Origin: VXNE01 sp965208745
GTDB taxonomy: Bacteria > Pseudomonadota > Gammaproteobacteria > Pseudomonadales > Azotimanducaceae
NCBI GenBank assembly: GCA_965208745.1
Contig: CBDBPN010000003.1
Location: 1,302,001-1,366,000 of the forward strand
Length of the DNA: 64,000 nt
Direction: 5' to 3'
Part shown: piece after piece, positions 1-8,562 of the stretch
Numbering within the stretch: position 1 is the first letter of the stretch
Layout: each line of letters begins with the position of its first letter
The notes under the pieces: generated by a model
Seen by the model: only the letters and a program-made list of their open reading frames with translations
Database searches by the model: none
What the model was told of the DNA's origin: nothing
Made by a program: the position numbers and the translations under genes

Positions 1-2
1 CG

Positions 3-368
3 TACGGGCTCGACTGCGCCGGTCGGGAGCGGTGCCTGCGCGACGCCGGGTCGACGGCCGGGGACTATGGGCGGGTGGTGCGCATCGACCTGGCGTCCGC
101 CGACCGGCGCACGTTCACGCCGACGCCGTGGGGCAGCCCGTCGTGGCGGCGCGGCCACCACCGCCGCGGCGCGCTGGAGCGGATCAACGCGCGGCTCGAC
201 AACAGCTTCGGGTTCGAGCGCCACTTCGTGCGCGGGCGGGCGAAGATGCGGGCGCGGCTGGGACTGGCGCTGGCGGTGATGATGGCGCTGGCGCTCGGCT
301 CGGTGGCGGCGGGCCGGCCCGAGCGCATGCGCTCGCTGGTGGATCCCGGACTGCCGCTGGCGGCGTAG
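3..368 (+). CDS. DDE transposase, C-terminal part (cut by window start)
   Basis: The frame is open from the first bases of the window and ends at a TAG, so only about 121 C-terminal residues are visible. They include a run beginning ARLDNSFGFERHFVRGRAKM and then a hydrophobic helix (LALAVMMALALG). This arrangement is typical of the end of DDE transposases: an Arg/Lys-rich catalytic helix followed by a hydrophobic tail. The catalytic Asp/Asp/Glu residues lie outside the window, so the IS family cannot be named and activity cannot be judged. The next gene is another IS transposase on the opposite strand. Confidence 0.6.
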   Translation, partial: YGLDCAGRERCLRDAGSTAGDYGRVVRIDLASADRRTFTPTPWGSPSWRRGHHRRGALERINARLDNSFGFERHFVRGRAKMRARLGLALAVMMALALGSVAAGRPERMRSLVDPGLPLAA

Positions 369-805
369 CGCCGCCGACACGCCGTTCGCGACCGCATCGG
401 CGCCGGCCGGGGATCGCCCGCCCGCCCGCGGCGCCCAAATGCGAACCGTTCTCACTTGCGCGCCCCCGAACCGACTCTCGACGGCGCCTCCCGGAACCGC
501 CGCACCCGTTCCGCCACCGCCGTCGCCGGTTCCAGTCGCGGGCAAGGATCACGCGCCCGAGAAAAAACGCCACAGCGCAACTCCCTCGATGTGGCCCAAG
601 CTGTGTTTGATGGGTTGTCGGGCGTAAGCTGACCGGCGGCGGTCTGCCCGATGCCGCCGTGGACCGACCCCGCGGGGTGCCGGCGCGGTGAACGGGAGCG
701 AGTTCGGCCGTTTCGGGAGTGGCCGACGACGCCTGGTGCGCGCCGCCCGCTTTTGAAGCGGGCGGGCGGCGCGCCGAGCACCGCCCTCGACTCGGGCACC
801 GGACT
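369..805. other. Intergenic stretch between two IS elements
   Basis: I see no convincing gene here. The frames that stay open are Arg/Pro/Ala-rich with no recognisable domain, as expected by chance in GC-rich DNA. The only clear structure is the GC hairpin at 738-774. Confidence 0.5.
738..774. terminator. GC-rich hairpin beside the IS481-like element
   Basis: Positions 738-750 (gcgcgccgcccgc) and 762-774 (gcgggcggcgcgc) are perfect inverted repeats, giving a 13-bp stem with an 11-nt loop. There is no strong T-run, so it is a hairpin that could stop transcription from either side rather than a classical terminator. Confidence 0.4.
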
Positions 806-2148
806 CTTGAGCTTGAGGGAGAGCGTCATGCCGCGGCCTCGGTCGCGATGGCGCGGAACAGTTCGTCGCGCGCGGCGTTGAGGGCGCGCGCGGCATCCAG
901 GTCGGAGGTGGCGTTGGCGAAGGCGTCGAGTTGCCCGAGGGTGACGCCGGGGCGGAGGAACCGGGCGGCGTTGTCGAGGGACTTGAACTTCTCGAAGGGG
1001 GTGGTGACGTTCTCGTACGGGTGGCGCTTGGTCACGCGCCCGTCGTCGCCGACCGTCGCGACCGGGAAGTGGCAGGGTCGGTGGTAGTTGAGGAACGGCG
1101 ACAGCACGTTCTGGGTGAAGGCGTTGACGGCGCCGGCGAAGCGCCGCGGGATGTGGCCGTGGCCGAGGTGGCGGCGCACCACGGAGCCGTTCTTGCCCTC
1201 GACGAGGGCGTTGTCGTTGGAGCGCCGCGGACGCGACTTGGTGAACTCCCCGACGTGCAGCTTGTGCAGCAGCTCCGCCACCTGGCGGTTGACGTACTCG
1301 GAGCCGTTGTCGGCGTGGAAGCCGTTGACCGTGAAGGGAAAGTTCTTGATCAGCGCGGTCAGGACCGGGATCGGGAAGGCCTCCGAGATGTACTCGACGG
1401 CGCCGACGAACTCGAACTGCGTGACTTCGTCGACGGCGTTGATCAGGTACGGGCCCTTGTCGCCGTCGCGATCGCCCTGGTGCACCGTGTCCACGCGCAG
1501 GAAGCCGGGCCGGCCCTCGGGTCGCGGCTTGCGGCGCTCGCCGATGGCGACCCGCGTCGCGCGCGTGCCCTCGATCCGCGTGCGGCGGCTGCGGTACGTC
1601 TTGCTCTCGCGCAGCCGATACAGGTGGCTGTTCGACAGCCCCGCCAGGCGCTCGAACGCCGCCCGCCCGTACTTCTCGAACTCGCGCTGCATGGTGCGTC
1701 GCGTGGCCGGACCGGACCGCTCCCCGAGGGTCTTGTCCACCTCCGCCAGCAAGCGAATGTCGGCCGCCGTGTGGCGCCGCTCGAACGGCCGCGCCGGACC
1801 GCGGCGGCGATCCTCGATCCTGCCCGTGCGCGCGTGCTGGCCGATCAGCCGCGTCAACTGCGCCCGCGACAGGCCCGTCACCTTCCCCAGGAACTCCTTC
1901 ACCAGGCCCTTCCCGGCCCTGGGCAACTCCGCATGGCGGAACCGCACCAGCACGCGTCGCACGAACGCGTAGGTCTCGCTCCGATCCACCGGGCGGAAGC
2001 CCACCGGATCGCTCCCCTCCAGAAAAGCCCGCACGTCGTCGAGCGTCCGCAACCGTTCGGCATCGAGTCTCAAGATCATCCTCCGATGATCCCGCAACCC
2101 GCTTCAGGCTCACTTCTCGTGGGATCGACGCTCTCCCTTCAGGCTCAC
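806..2148 (-). mobile_element. IS481-like insertion sequence
   Basis: One transposase gene is bracketed by imperfect inverted repeats. The left copy, read inward to outward on the minus strand, is gacgctctccct followed by caagctca. The right copy is gacgctctccct followed by tcaggctca. The 11-bp core is exact at 817-827 and 2127-2137. A second copy of ttcaggctcacttc sits at about 2103-2116, just inside the right end, so the exact boundary is uncertain. I could not identify a target duplication. Confidence 0.55.
826..2097 (-). CDS. IS481-like transposase (rve integrase core)
   Basis: This 423-residue protein has an N-terminal helix-turn-helix region (about residues 75-180, including LSRAQLTRLIGQHARTGR) and then a retroviral-type integrase core. 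The catalytic triad is visible: Asp in LRVDTVHQGD, Asp in GFHADNGSEY and Glu in NALVEGKNG. There are 36 residues between the second Asp and the Glu, close to the DD35E spacing of the family. The gene has no frameshift, so the enzyme may be active. It would catalyse cut-and-insert transposition of the element that carries it. Its start lies close to the right inverted repeat, as usual for a single-gene IS. Confidence 0.85.
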   Translation of the reverse strand: MRDHRRMILRLDAERLRTLDDVRAFLEGSDPVGFRPVDRSETYAFVRRVLVRFRHAELPRAGKGLVKEFLGKVTGLSRAQLTRLIGQHARTGRIEDRRRGPARPFERRHTAADIRLLAEVDKTLGERSGPATRRTMQREFEKYGRAAFERLAGLSNSHLYRLRESKTYRSRRTRIEGTRATRVAIGERRKPRPEGRPGFLRVDTVHQGDRDGDKGPYLINAVDEVTQFEFVGAVEYISEAFPIPVLTALIKNFPFTVNGFHADNGSEYVNRQVAELLHKLHVGEFTKSRPRRSNDNALVEGKNGSVVRRHLGHGHIPRRFAGAVNAFTQNVLSPFLNYHRPCHFPVATVGDDGRVTKRHPYENVTTPFEKFKSLDNAARFLRPGVTLGQLDAFANATSDLDAARALNAARDELFRAIATEAAA

Positions 2149-2225
2149 TTCACATGGGACAAGTCTGCGGCTGCCTCCACAGGCGCCCGGTCTGCTAAGA
2201 TGGCCGGGCCGCAAGGCGCACGATG

Positions 2226-2334
2226 GTGACCCCACCGGTCCCCTCGCGACGACAAGTTGTGAACCCCGTCAGGCCCGGAAGGGAGCAGCGGCAGCAGCGG
2301 ACTCGGGCGCCGGGGTGTGGCTGGTGGGTTCGCC
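2226..2334 (+). ncRNA. ffs: Signal recognition particle RNA (4.5S type)
   Basis: The sequence contains the near-invariant SRP domain IV: gtcaggcccggaagggagca at about 2269-2288, with its GGAA tetraloop, asymmetric internal loop and the AGCAG element. The flanks can fold back on each other: accccaccgg/tcccc near 2229-2243 pairs with gggg...ggctggtgggtt near 2312-2330, forming the long terminal helix. No Alu domain is present, as in most Gram-negative bacteria. The RNA binds Ffh and targets nascent membrane proteins to FtsY. The ends are estimated from the helix and are good to a few bases. It lies 10 bp upstream of tRNA-Ser, and the two may share a transcript. Confidence 0.92.
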
Positions 2335-2343
2335 TCCACCTTC

Positions 2344-2433
2344 GGAGAGGTGTCCGAGCGGCCGAAGGAGCACGCCTGGAAAGTGTGTATGGGTGAAAGC
2401 CCATCGAGGGTTCGAATCCCTCCCTCTCCGCCA
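2344..2433 (+). tRNA. tRNA-Ser(GGA)
   Basis: The acceptor stem GGAGAGG (2344-2350) pairs with CCTCTCC (2423-2429). Then come discriminator G and an encoded CCA (2431-2433). The anticodon loop is ctggaaa, giving anticodon GGA. The long variable arm (tatgggtgaaagcccat) is typical of class II serine tRNAs, and the T-loop is ggttcgaatcc. The 3' end doubles as an integration target (see the direct repeat at 36119-36131). Confidence 0.95.
2421..2433. repeat. Candidate attL of the island
   Basis: The last 13 bases of tRNA-Ser including CCA. It is identical to 36119-36131. Confidence 0.6.
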
Positions 2434-2547
2434 CTATTTTTCCGTAAGTTACTGTCTTTACAGTAGTATTATTGTCCGCCAGCGATGAAGTTATCACTTT
2501 AGATATGTCATTATTGCTTAGGACAAATGCGGCTCGCATGATTCGGG
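2434..2547. other. AT-rich leader after the tRNA
   Basis: This 110-bp stretch is clearly richer in A/T than its surroundings, as often seen at the start of acquired DNA. It contains a small inverted repeat, tactgt-cttt-acagta (2450-2465), which could be part of the tRNA transcript end or an integrase arm site. I see no coding potential. Confidence 0.4.
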
Positions 2548-3249
2548 GTGGAACGGGTGGCTGACGACGACTACGAAGAAGGCGCGCCACCTTACGGGCC
2601 TGCCTCGTCTATCGAAGCAGGCTCTCTGCGAGAAGCGCTGTGCGGTCTCAGTCTCCTTGGTGACGACCCCTTCCTTAGTGGGCAGGCCTTCAATCTAGCC
2701 ATCGTGGATGAGTGGTTGACCCAGATCGAAGAGGAACTATTGCGCCAGATGTTCAGGGAGGACCGAATGCCGATGCCAGAAGCCGTTTTCGTTTCAGCGC
2801 AGTCTCAGATGTGGATTTTCGCAGCGTATGAACTGCTGCGAACTTGGCGGCAACGGGCTGAGGACCTTCGGAAGTTGGCGAGCAACGGCGGGCTCGAGTT
2901 GAAGCTTGCCGCGCTCAGAAAGGACGTCGGATTCGTCCACTTCGGTCGCGAAGTCCGTGCTGGGCAGATCGAGAGTGTGCTTGAGGAGCCTGGCCGGATT
3001 GAGGCGATTAGCGACGATCTCAAGCGAACCTACATCCCGTTTACGCGCCTTGAAGCCATTCGCGTCTCCTTGGCGAAGCACGAAGTCCGCAAGCGCCACA
3101 AATCGGTGGCGCTGCACCCAGGCTATGGCCGGATAAATCAGTGGTGCGGCGCTCTCGACTACGAGATCGAGCTCGGCAGGACCAGCTTGGGAACGATTAA
3201 CCGCCGGGAAGTCGCGGATCCGTGCCTTGCCGCGAATGGACGTCCCTAG
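2548..3249 (+). CDS. Hypothetical protein, probably frameshifted near its end
   Basis: A 233-residue soluble protein with a GTG start. I do not recognise the family. It has an acidic N-terminus, a helical middle (about residues 45-110, with YELLRTWRQRAEDLRKLA) and a conserved-looking C-terminal patch (LHPGYGRINQWCGALDYEIE). The last 14 residues look unnatural. Moving by one base near position 3215 yields RALPRMDVPSDEDLASFDAF and runs on to a TAG at 3341-3343, which reads like real protein. A one-base indel, real or a sequencing error, is therefore likely, and the intact gene would be 2548-3343. It is the first gene of the island, in the same direction as the OLD nuclease but about 680 bp from it. 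Confidence 0.6.
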   Translation: MERVADDDYEEGAPPYGPASSIEAGSLREALCGLSLLGDDPFLSGQAFNLAIVDEWLTQIEEELLRQMFREDRMPMPEAVFVSAQSQMWIFAAYELLRTWRQRAEDLRKLASNGGLELKLAALRKDVGFVHFGREVRAGQIESVLEEPGRIEAISDDLKRTYIPFTRLEAIRVSLAKHEVRKRHKSVALHPGYGRINQWCGALDYEIELGRTSLGTINRREVADPCLAANGRP

Positions 3250-3343
3250 TGACGAGGATCTGGCTTCGTTCGACGCATTCATGCGAGGGCCGGGCGACGA
3301 AGAGGCAGGTGAAATCGGGACGCCGGTCGATCGTTCGTCGTAG

Positions 3344-4021
3344 CGGCGCCAAGGGGAGCGGCGGCAGGCCGAAACGGGCCGGACATGGTGGAGGAGGTCG
3401 AGCCGCAACGACGCTCGTTGGCCCCGCGTCCGCGTTGTAGCTGCATCAACTCCTTGATTGTAATGAAGTTTACCCTTTCTGTCCAATCCGAGTACTGGTT
3501 TTCGTACGTGCCCCGTGGCGAGATTCCCGGGGTCCAAACGGGCCTCCGTGCGACCTAGGTGACCTGGCTTCCCCGCGTCGATGCTGCCGCCACCTCGCGC
3601 GCGGACGGCTGAGCGATCGTGTGGAACGTACTGAGCAGGTTTTGGTGGTCTACGCGACAGGGATCGTCACCCGCCAGGGACAAGACCCCGAAGGGGGCTT
3701 GGTCGCCGAAGGCGATAGAGCCCGGCCCCCGTAGGGGGGTCGCCCACCTCAAAGGGACGCATCCGCGACGGTCCACTTTGGATTGACAGCAAATGCCCCT
3801 GCCGCTATTTTGCTCGCAGTAACCACGCTTCGGCAAGCCGCCCCAAATGGGACGGCGGATCCTATGGCCACCATCGGTGGCCATAGCTTTATTTGGGGTA
3901 CTGTTGCATCTGTTCGGATGGAGAGAGGACGCAGGGGGAGATGCGGCCCGGTCGCCGGCCGACGGAGGGCGCAAGCCAATGTGGTCTGGTACCGGAAGGA
4001 CGGGATAAATGGAGATTGACA
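3344..4021. other. Intergenic region upstream of the OLD nuclease gene
   Basis: I find no convincing gene in about 680 bp. It holds the nested inverted repeat at 3841-3898 and a run of GC-rich sequence with no clear coding bias. The promoter of the nuclease gene should lie in its last 150 bp. Confidence 0.45.
3841..3898. repeat. Nested perfect inverted repeats upstream of the OLD gene
   Basis: The inner stem is ctatggccacc (3862-3872) and ggtggccatag (3876-3886) around a 3-nt loop. The outer arms are ccccaaat (3841-3848) and atttgggg (3891-3898). The two stems are concentric, so the whole region can fold into one long interrupted hairpin. It ends about 120 bp before the nuclease start, which fits an operator, a transcription attenuator or the trace of a small mobile repeat. 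Confidence 0.65.
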
Positions 4022-5998
4022 ATGAAGCTGAAGAAGGCACACGTAACTAATTTCCGCTGCATTCTCGACTCCAATGAGGTGGAGATCGGAGGTACGACTT
4101 GCCTGGTGGGGAAAAACGAGGCGGGCAAGACGGCGTTTCTGAAGGCCCTGGAAGGGCTGAGATCTGTTGATGCCAACTACAAGGAATACAACAGGACGGA
4201 GGATTACCCGAGGCGCCTGCTTGCGGAGTACGAGCGGCGACACGAGGGCGGCGAGGCTCGGGTTGTCAGAACTGAATGGGAGTTAGAAGACGAAGACAAG
4301 GCGGCCTTAGTGGGAGAGTTTGGCAATGGCGCGGTGAGGAAGGGCGAGTTGACTGTGACGAAGTACTTCGGCAGCGAGAGCACGACTTGGGAGGTGCCGC
4401 TAGACGAAGGGCAGGTGGTGAGAAATCTCGTGGCGCGTTTCGGACTCACCGACGAAGAGGCAGAACCGACGCGGGGATTCGGTCGAACGGCGTTTGTGGC
4501 GACGCGGCTGGACGAATTGGGTGAACACACGCCTCCGCAAAGCGAGTTGCGCAAAGCGATCGGAACTTACCGGAAGAACAACGCGATCCTGGCAGCGATA
4601 GATCTGCTGGCGCGACGAATGCCGAGGTTCCTCTACTTTTCGCATTACGACAGGATGTCCGGGGCGATTTCTATTGACCAGCTAAACAGAGATCGCGGAA
4701 ACAACGCGGTGGATGAAGGGGATCAAGTGTTCCTAGATTTCCTAGAGTATGCGGGCACCAATCTGGATGACCTGGCGGGCGCGACACGATTCGAGGAGAT
4801 GAACGCGAAATGCGAGGCAGCGGCAAATCGGATCACCGACCAAATCTTCGAGTATTGGACACAGAACGACCAGTTGTCGATTGAAGTGAGGCTGGACGCG
4901 GGCAAGAGCGAAGACGAACCGCCGTTCAACAGCGGCACGGTAGCGCGAGCGCGCGTTAGGAATAGTCTGCATCGAGTGACCGTGCCGTTCTCGGAGCGGT
5001 CGGCGGGATTCATCTGGTTCTTCTCGTTTCTGGTCAAGTTCGCGCAGCTTAAAGAGCACCGGGGAAACGTGATTATTCTCCTGGATGAGCCAGGGTTGAC
5101 GCTGCATGGAACGGCACAGAAGGACTTGCTGAGATACTTCAAAGCGGAGTTGGAGCCGAATCACCAGTTGATCTATACGACCCACTCACCGTTCATGGTA
5201 CCGGCGGACGAACTTTCGAGTGTGCGGACGGTTGAGGACGTGGTAGTGCTGGATGAACGCAATCGTCAGCGATCGGAGGGCACGAAGATACGGCGCGACG
5301 TGTTGACGACGGATCCGCAGACGAATTTCCCCGTGTTCGGAGCGATGGGGTTCGAAGTTACGCAAGGGCTGATAATCTCGCCGAACACGCTGTTGGTCGA
5401 GGGGCCATCGGACATACTGTATTTGCAGGCGGTCTCGAAGAGGCTCCAGTCTCTCGGGAGGACGCATCTTGACCCTAGGTGGGCGATTTGTCCTTCGGGC
5501 GGAATCGACAAGATTCTGCCGTTCGTCCGGCTGTTTCACGGCAACCGCCTCAACACGGTCGTGCTGACCGACTTCGACCGGGGGCAGAGGAGGAAGCTGG
5601 ACGATCTGTATCGGGCCCAGTTGCTGGAGAAGGAACGCATCATCCTGGCGACCGAGATAGCCGCGCAAGACGAGGCGGATATTGAGGACCTGTTTGACCG
5701 ACGGTTTTACGTTTATCTGCTAAACGCGACATACGACCTGAAGGGCAGGCACCGACTGGGCGTGAGGAAGCTGGGGCAGGCGGACCGGAGGACGGATAGA
5801 GCGGTCAAGAAGGCGGAGGCGTACTTCAGACTGCTGCCTAGCACCTACCCGGAGTTCAGCCACTTCGACCCAGCGATGCACCTGCTGCGGAACCCCGGGA
5901 TGCTAGAAGCTGACACGGAGGCGGTTGCAAACACGCTGGACCGCTTCGAGGTGGCGTTCGAGCGGGTGGCCACATTCTCCAACTTGGCCGAGCCCTAA
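4022..5998 (+). CDS. OLD-family ATP-dependent endonuclease (ATPase + TOPRIM)
   Basis: This protein of about 658 residues has an SMC/RecF-like ATPase module followed by a TOPRIM nuclease module. The Walker A is GKNEAGKT at residues 30-37. An ABC-type signature region (SERSAGFIWFFSFLVKF) and Walker B (VIILLDEPGLTLHG) occur near residues 330-360, followed by a switch histidine (IYTTHSPFMV). The TOPRIM part has LLVEGPSDILYLQ with its Glu and VVLTDFDRGQ with its Asp. OLD proteins are DNA nucleases used in phage defence; class 2 members (GajA type) pair with a UvrD-like helicase, and none is encoded next to this gene. The ATG at 4022, with ggag about 10 bases upstream, is chosen over a longer frame whose extra N-terminus looks non-coding. 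Confidence 0.88.
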   Translation: MKLKKAHVTNFRCILDSNEVEIGGTTCLVGKNEAGKTAFLKALEGLRSVDANYKEYNRTEDYPRRLLAEYERRHEGGEARVVRTEWELEDEDKAALVGEFGNGAVRKGELTVTKYFGSESTTWEVPLDEGQVVRNLVARFGLTDEEAEPTRGFGRTAFVATRLDELGEHTPPQSELRKAIGTYRKNNAILAAIDLLARRMPRFLYFSHYDRMSGAISIDQLNRDRGNNAVDEGDQVFLDFLEYAGTNLDDLAGATRFEEMNAKCEAAANRITDQIFEYWTQNDQLSIEVRLDAGKSEDEPPFNSGTVARARVRNSLHRVTVPFSERSAGFIWFFSFLVKFAQLKEHRGNVIILLDEPGLTLHGTAQKDLLRYFKAELEPNHQLIYTTHSPFMVPADELSSVRTVEDVVVLDERNRQRSEGTKIRRDVLTTDPQTNFPVFGAMGFEVTQGLIISPNTLLVEGPSDILYLQAVSKRLQSLGRTHLDPRWAICPSGGIDKILPFVRLFHGNRLNTVVLTDFDRGQRRKLDDLYRAQLLEKERIILATEIAAQDEADIEDLFDRRFYVYLLNATYDLKGRHRLGVRKLGQADRRTDRAVKKAEAYFRLLPSTYPEFSHFDPAMHLLRNPGMLEADTEAVANTLDRFEVAFERVATFSNLAEP

Positions 5999-6144
5999 GC
6001 CGGGTCGCCGTCAGAGACAAAGGGGGCGTCGAGCGGGACGCAACCGGTTAGGTCGTACGAGAGTCGTCAACCGTGTCGCGCATGCGGCGTGGCGACCGAA
6101 ACGGAGGACGGCTTGAGGCGCCCTAAGGGCGAGGCGTGGCCGGA

Positions 6145-6504
6145 CTATCCGGCTTGGCGCTTCGCGGCAGCGAGTTCTCGAGCGGTAAGGCCAACGAACC
6201 CGGAGGGGACGCGGGCACCAAACGCGAATCGAGGGGGCGGCTCCGAGGGAATGGGCTGTCCCAGTACGACGTAGAGTTGCTCGGCGGCCCGCGAGACGTC
6301 AGCTTCGTGCCAGTGGAGCCGCTCGGCCACATCCTGGGCGAAAACGCTGCAGAAGGCAGCGAACTCTTCAGTATCGGCCGCCCCAAACTCCCGGGCGAGT
6401 TTGGCTACGTCGGGCGGAAGGCCGACAGATGTACCCGAAACGTGCGGGTCGAAGGAACCCGGGTGCGCGCGAGCCTCTCGATCAGCGAAGAACGATGTGG
6501 CCAT
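6145..6504 (-). CDS. Small protein of unknown function in the peptidase operon
   Basis: A 119-residue protein starting at an ATG (6502-6504), 13 bp after the peptidase stop codon. The distance and shared strand suggest co-transcription. The centre is helical and acidic (LAREFGAADTEEFAAFCSVF), followed by SRAAEQLYVVLG; the ends are rich in Pro/Arg/Ala. There is no signal peptide or membrane segment. I do not recognise the family. Position as the last gene of a peptidase/GIY-YIG operon makes an immunity or regulatory partner possible, but that is speculation. Confidence 0.6.
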   Translation of the reverse strand: MATSFFADREARAHPGSFDPHVSGTSVGLPPDVAKLAREFGAADTEEFAAFCSVFAQDVAERLHWHEADVSRAAEQLYVVLGQPIPSEPPPRFAFGARVPSGFVGLTARELAAAKRQAG

Positions 6505-6517
6505 GCACGGAATCCTA

Positions 6518-7588
6518 TCACACTTGGAGCCACTCCCACGCGTAAAGGTCGACGTACGTGGCGGAAACGGAACCATAGCCGGGCTCTGGATTGCGCCGGT
6601 CCGAAGGGTTGCCCAGGGCACCCCAGCCGGTGCCCCAGCTGTTGCGGATGACGAAGTGGCCGCCATTGGGCTCGGATGCGTTGGGCACGAAACCCGTGAC
6701 GCAGACGGCGTGGCCGCCAACGACAGTGGCCGTGGGAGGCGGATTGAGGACGACGCCTCGATTGAAGCCAACTGAGGAGTTCCAGTTGTGCTGGTTGGGA
6801 TTGGAGGCCGAAGCAAAGACGGGAAGCGAAACGGCAGTAGGCGTGCCGGCGGCAATGCTGGCGTGGATGGCGGCGGCCGTGCCGCCGCCGTGGTGCGTGG
6901 ACGCGGTCCTACGGGAGGCGGCGTCGGCGAAAGCTCGGGGTGAGGGTCGGGCACCGCCCCGGAAAGCGCCAGCAGGAATGGGCGCGGTACTGTAGGGACA
7001 GAGAGCTTCGGTGCATATGCCGTCTTGTGCGAGAGCGTCGCCAGCGTAGTTCAGCCATGTGCCTTCGGTAGTGGGTTGACCGTCGTGGTGGTCCTTGATA
7101 GCCCAGTAGAGGAACTGTTCGGAGAGGTCGGTGAGCGGGGATTGCTTGATCTCTCGGCAAGCGGTGGTGGCGAACGCGACGCAAGTGCCTCGGGGATTTT
7201 GGTCCCGGACCGGCCAGTTCGGTATGCGGAGGTCCACGGCGGCAAGCGAGGGTGCGGCAACGGCCGGTGGAGAGGTCATTGGGGGCGGCCCCAAGGTCAA
7301 GCCGACGGAGTGGCGAGCACCGGCGTCGGGTTGTAGTGCGCCTAGTGCGGGGACGAAGAGGTCTTGTCCGGCGGGGTTTGCGCGGGAAGAGAGTTGGATG
7401 CCCTGTTCTGCGGCCAATTGGACCGCGACGTTGGAAAGATAGGGTATTCGCACGTCGAGGCCCGCCAGCTCGGGATACGTCTCGACAAGAGATTGGAGTT
7501 CGTCGGGGTCGAGAGGGTTGGCCTGGTTGAGCACGGCTTGCTCGATGGGTGTCAGGTCGGCGTTGATTCGTTCCAGTAGGGGGCTCAT
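6518..7588 (-). CDS. Papain-fold (C1A) cysteine peptidase
   Basis: A 356-residue protein. The catalytic set of C1A peptidases is present in order: oxyanion Gln130 and Cys136 in VRDQNPRGTCVAFA, His293 in GGHAVCVTGF, and Asn316 in VIRNSWGTGWG. The Gln/Cys motif comes unusually late, after about 120 residues containing a helical start (ERINADLTPIEQAVLNQ) and a Pro/Ala-rich linker. That segment could be a propeptide or an adaptor domain. There is no signal peptide, so the enzyme is probably cytoplasmic, unlike secreted papain relatives. It lies between a GIY-YIG-like gene and a 119-residue protein on the same strand, inside a defence-rich island. A role in anti-phage defence or toxin processing is inference only. 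Confidence 0.82.
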   Translation of the reverse strand: MSPLLERINADLTPIEQAVLNQANPLDPDELQSLVETYPELAGLDVRIPYLSNVAVQLAAEQGIQLSSRANPAGQDLFVPALGALQPDAGARHSVGLTLGPPPMTSPPAVAAPSLAAVDLRIPNWPVRDQNPRGTCVAFATTACREIKQSPLTDLSEQFLYWAIKDHHDGQPTTEGTWLNYAGDALAQDGICTEALCPYSTAPIPAGAFRGGARPSPRAFADAASRRTASTHHGGGTAAAIHASIAAGTPTAVSLPVFASASNPNQHNWNSSVGFNRGVVLNPPPTATVVGGHAVCVTGFVPNASEPNGGHFVIRNSWGTGWGALGNPSDRRNPEPGYGSVSATYVDLYAWEWLQV

Positions 7589-7668
7589 GGGTTCTCTTGC
7601 GGATCCTTTAGGCGAAGAGTGAGTCAGGACTACACCAGTGTTGCATGACGGGTAGGGGCGCTAGTCAG

Positions 7669-8019
7669 CTAGCCTCCCTGCTTGACATTGCAGCCCGTTG
7701 GCTCGTAGGCGTTGGTGTAGTTGGCGAGTAGGTCTTGTTCTTCAGTTTGCCCCTTTTCCTTGGACGACGTAGTGTGGACATGGACGTGTGTTGCACCTTT
7801 CTTTTCGATGCAGTCGGCGCGGTGGTGGCCGCTAGAAATGCGGTCACTGAGGTCTCCTTCGCCGATGTAAATGGGGAGCCAGCGATTCGGCTTAGTGCTC
7901 GTCTTGGAATAGATGTAGTTGCCATAAGCTTGCTTGAACGAGACAGGCAACTCATGGATGTAGTACGTGTAGTCGGTGCCCGAGGCGCCAGTCCACGTGC
8001 AGGTTGGAGAATCAGCCAC
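7669..8019 (-). CDS. GIY-YIG-like small protein
   Basis: This 116-residue protein has the landmarks of the GIY-YIG nuclease fold in order: a first strand with NYIYSK (the GIY position), then IYIGEGDLSDR (YIG plus the catalytic-type Arg). His residues follow (SGHHRADC), then a late Glu in GQTEEQDLLANY and an Asn in YEPTGCN. GIY-YIG enzymes cut DNA with a Tyr/Arg/Glu set, and all these residues have plausible counterparts. Some proteins of this shape may serve only as binding modules. The start is a GTG at 8017-8019 with a weak ribosome site. It is the first gene of a three-gene minus-strand operon with the papain-fold peptidase. Confidence 0.6.
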   Translation of the reverse strand: MADSPTCTWTGASGTDYTYYIHELPVSFKQAYGNYIYSKTSTKPNRWLPIYIGEGDLSDRISSGHHRADCIEKKGATHVHVHTTSSKEKGQTEEQDLLANYTNAYEPTGCNVKQGG

Positions 8020-8562
8020 GGCAGAGGATGCTCTGTTCGAGGAATGCGGAGAGGATCGTATCAGAGAGCGTGCGGGTAGCGCGAACAGGACGCACCTGAG
8101 TGGCTACAAAACGGAGCTTTCCCGTGCACTGGGCATGGCCGCGGGCCGGGACGTGTTGGAGCCCGGTGCGCAGACCACCCGCGTCCAGAAACGCGGTCCT
8201 GGAAGGACGGTGCGGTAGCACACGGTTCTCTGGCGCTCGGGACCACTGTTCAGATGGCCATGCGGGCCAGACAAGGCCGACGCAGAGTTTCGCTGAAGCG
8301 GGCGGACCCGCGGGTCGACACGGCTGTGCCGCGTTAGAGCGTGCAGGAGAGCGAAATCGATTCGTGGGCCAGTGCGAGGGCACCACAGACGCGTTCTTGC
8401 GGCGAAAGACCGACAGTGCGCGAGCTTGACCAACCCAATGCTCGGCGTGCGGTGCCTCACTGCATCCAACAGTCTGGAAGGTCGGCGGCAGCGACCCGCC
8501 GACTTCGCCCAAACCACACGATACGTTATGCTGCGAGGGTCCAAGAGAGGGACGCAATCTCC
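8020..8562. other. Divergent intergenic region
   Basis: About 540 bp separate the divergent GIY-YIG-like gene and the helicase gene. The helicase frame stays open back to 8341 but reads like non-coding sequence there. I see no recognisable RNA or repeat. Promoters for both operons should be here. Confidence 0.4.

Noticed and set aside
452..2113. Long open frame overlapping the IS481-like transposase in another frame
   Set aside because: It is Arg/Gly/Pro-rich without domains, and the transposase frame has a complete catalytic core.
3555..4243. Minus-strand frames before and over the start of the OLD gene
   Set aside because: No ribosome site or protein-like pattern; they overlap the palindromic region and the coding start of the nuclease.
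4022..5998. Gabija system
   Set aside because: The OLD-type protein could be GajA-like, but no UvrD-like GajB gene is adjacent.
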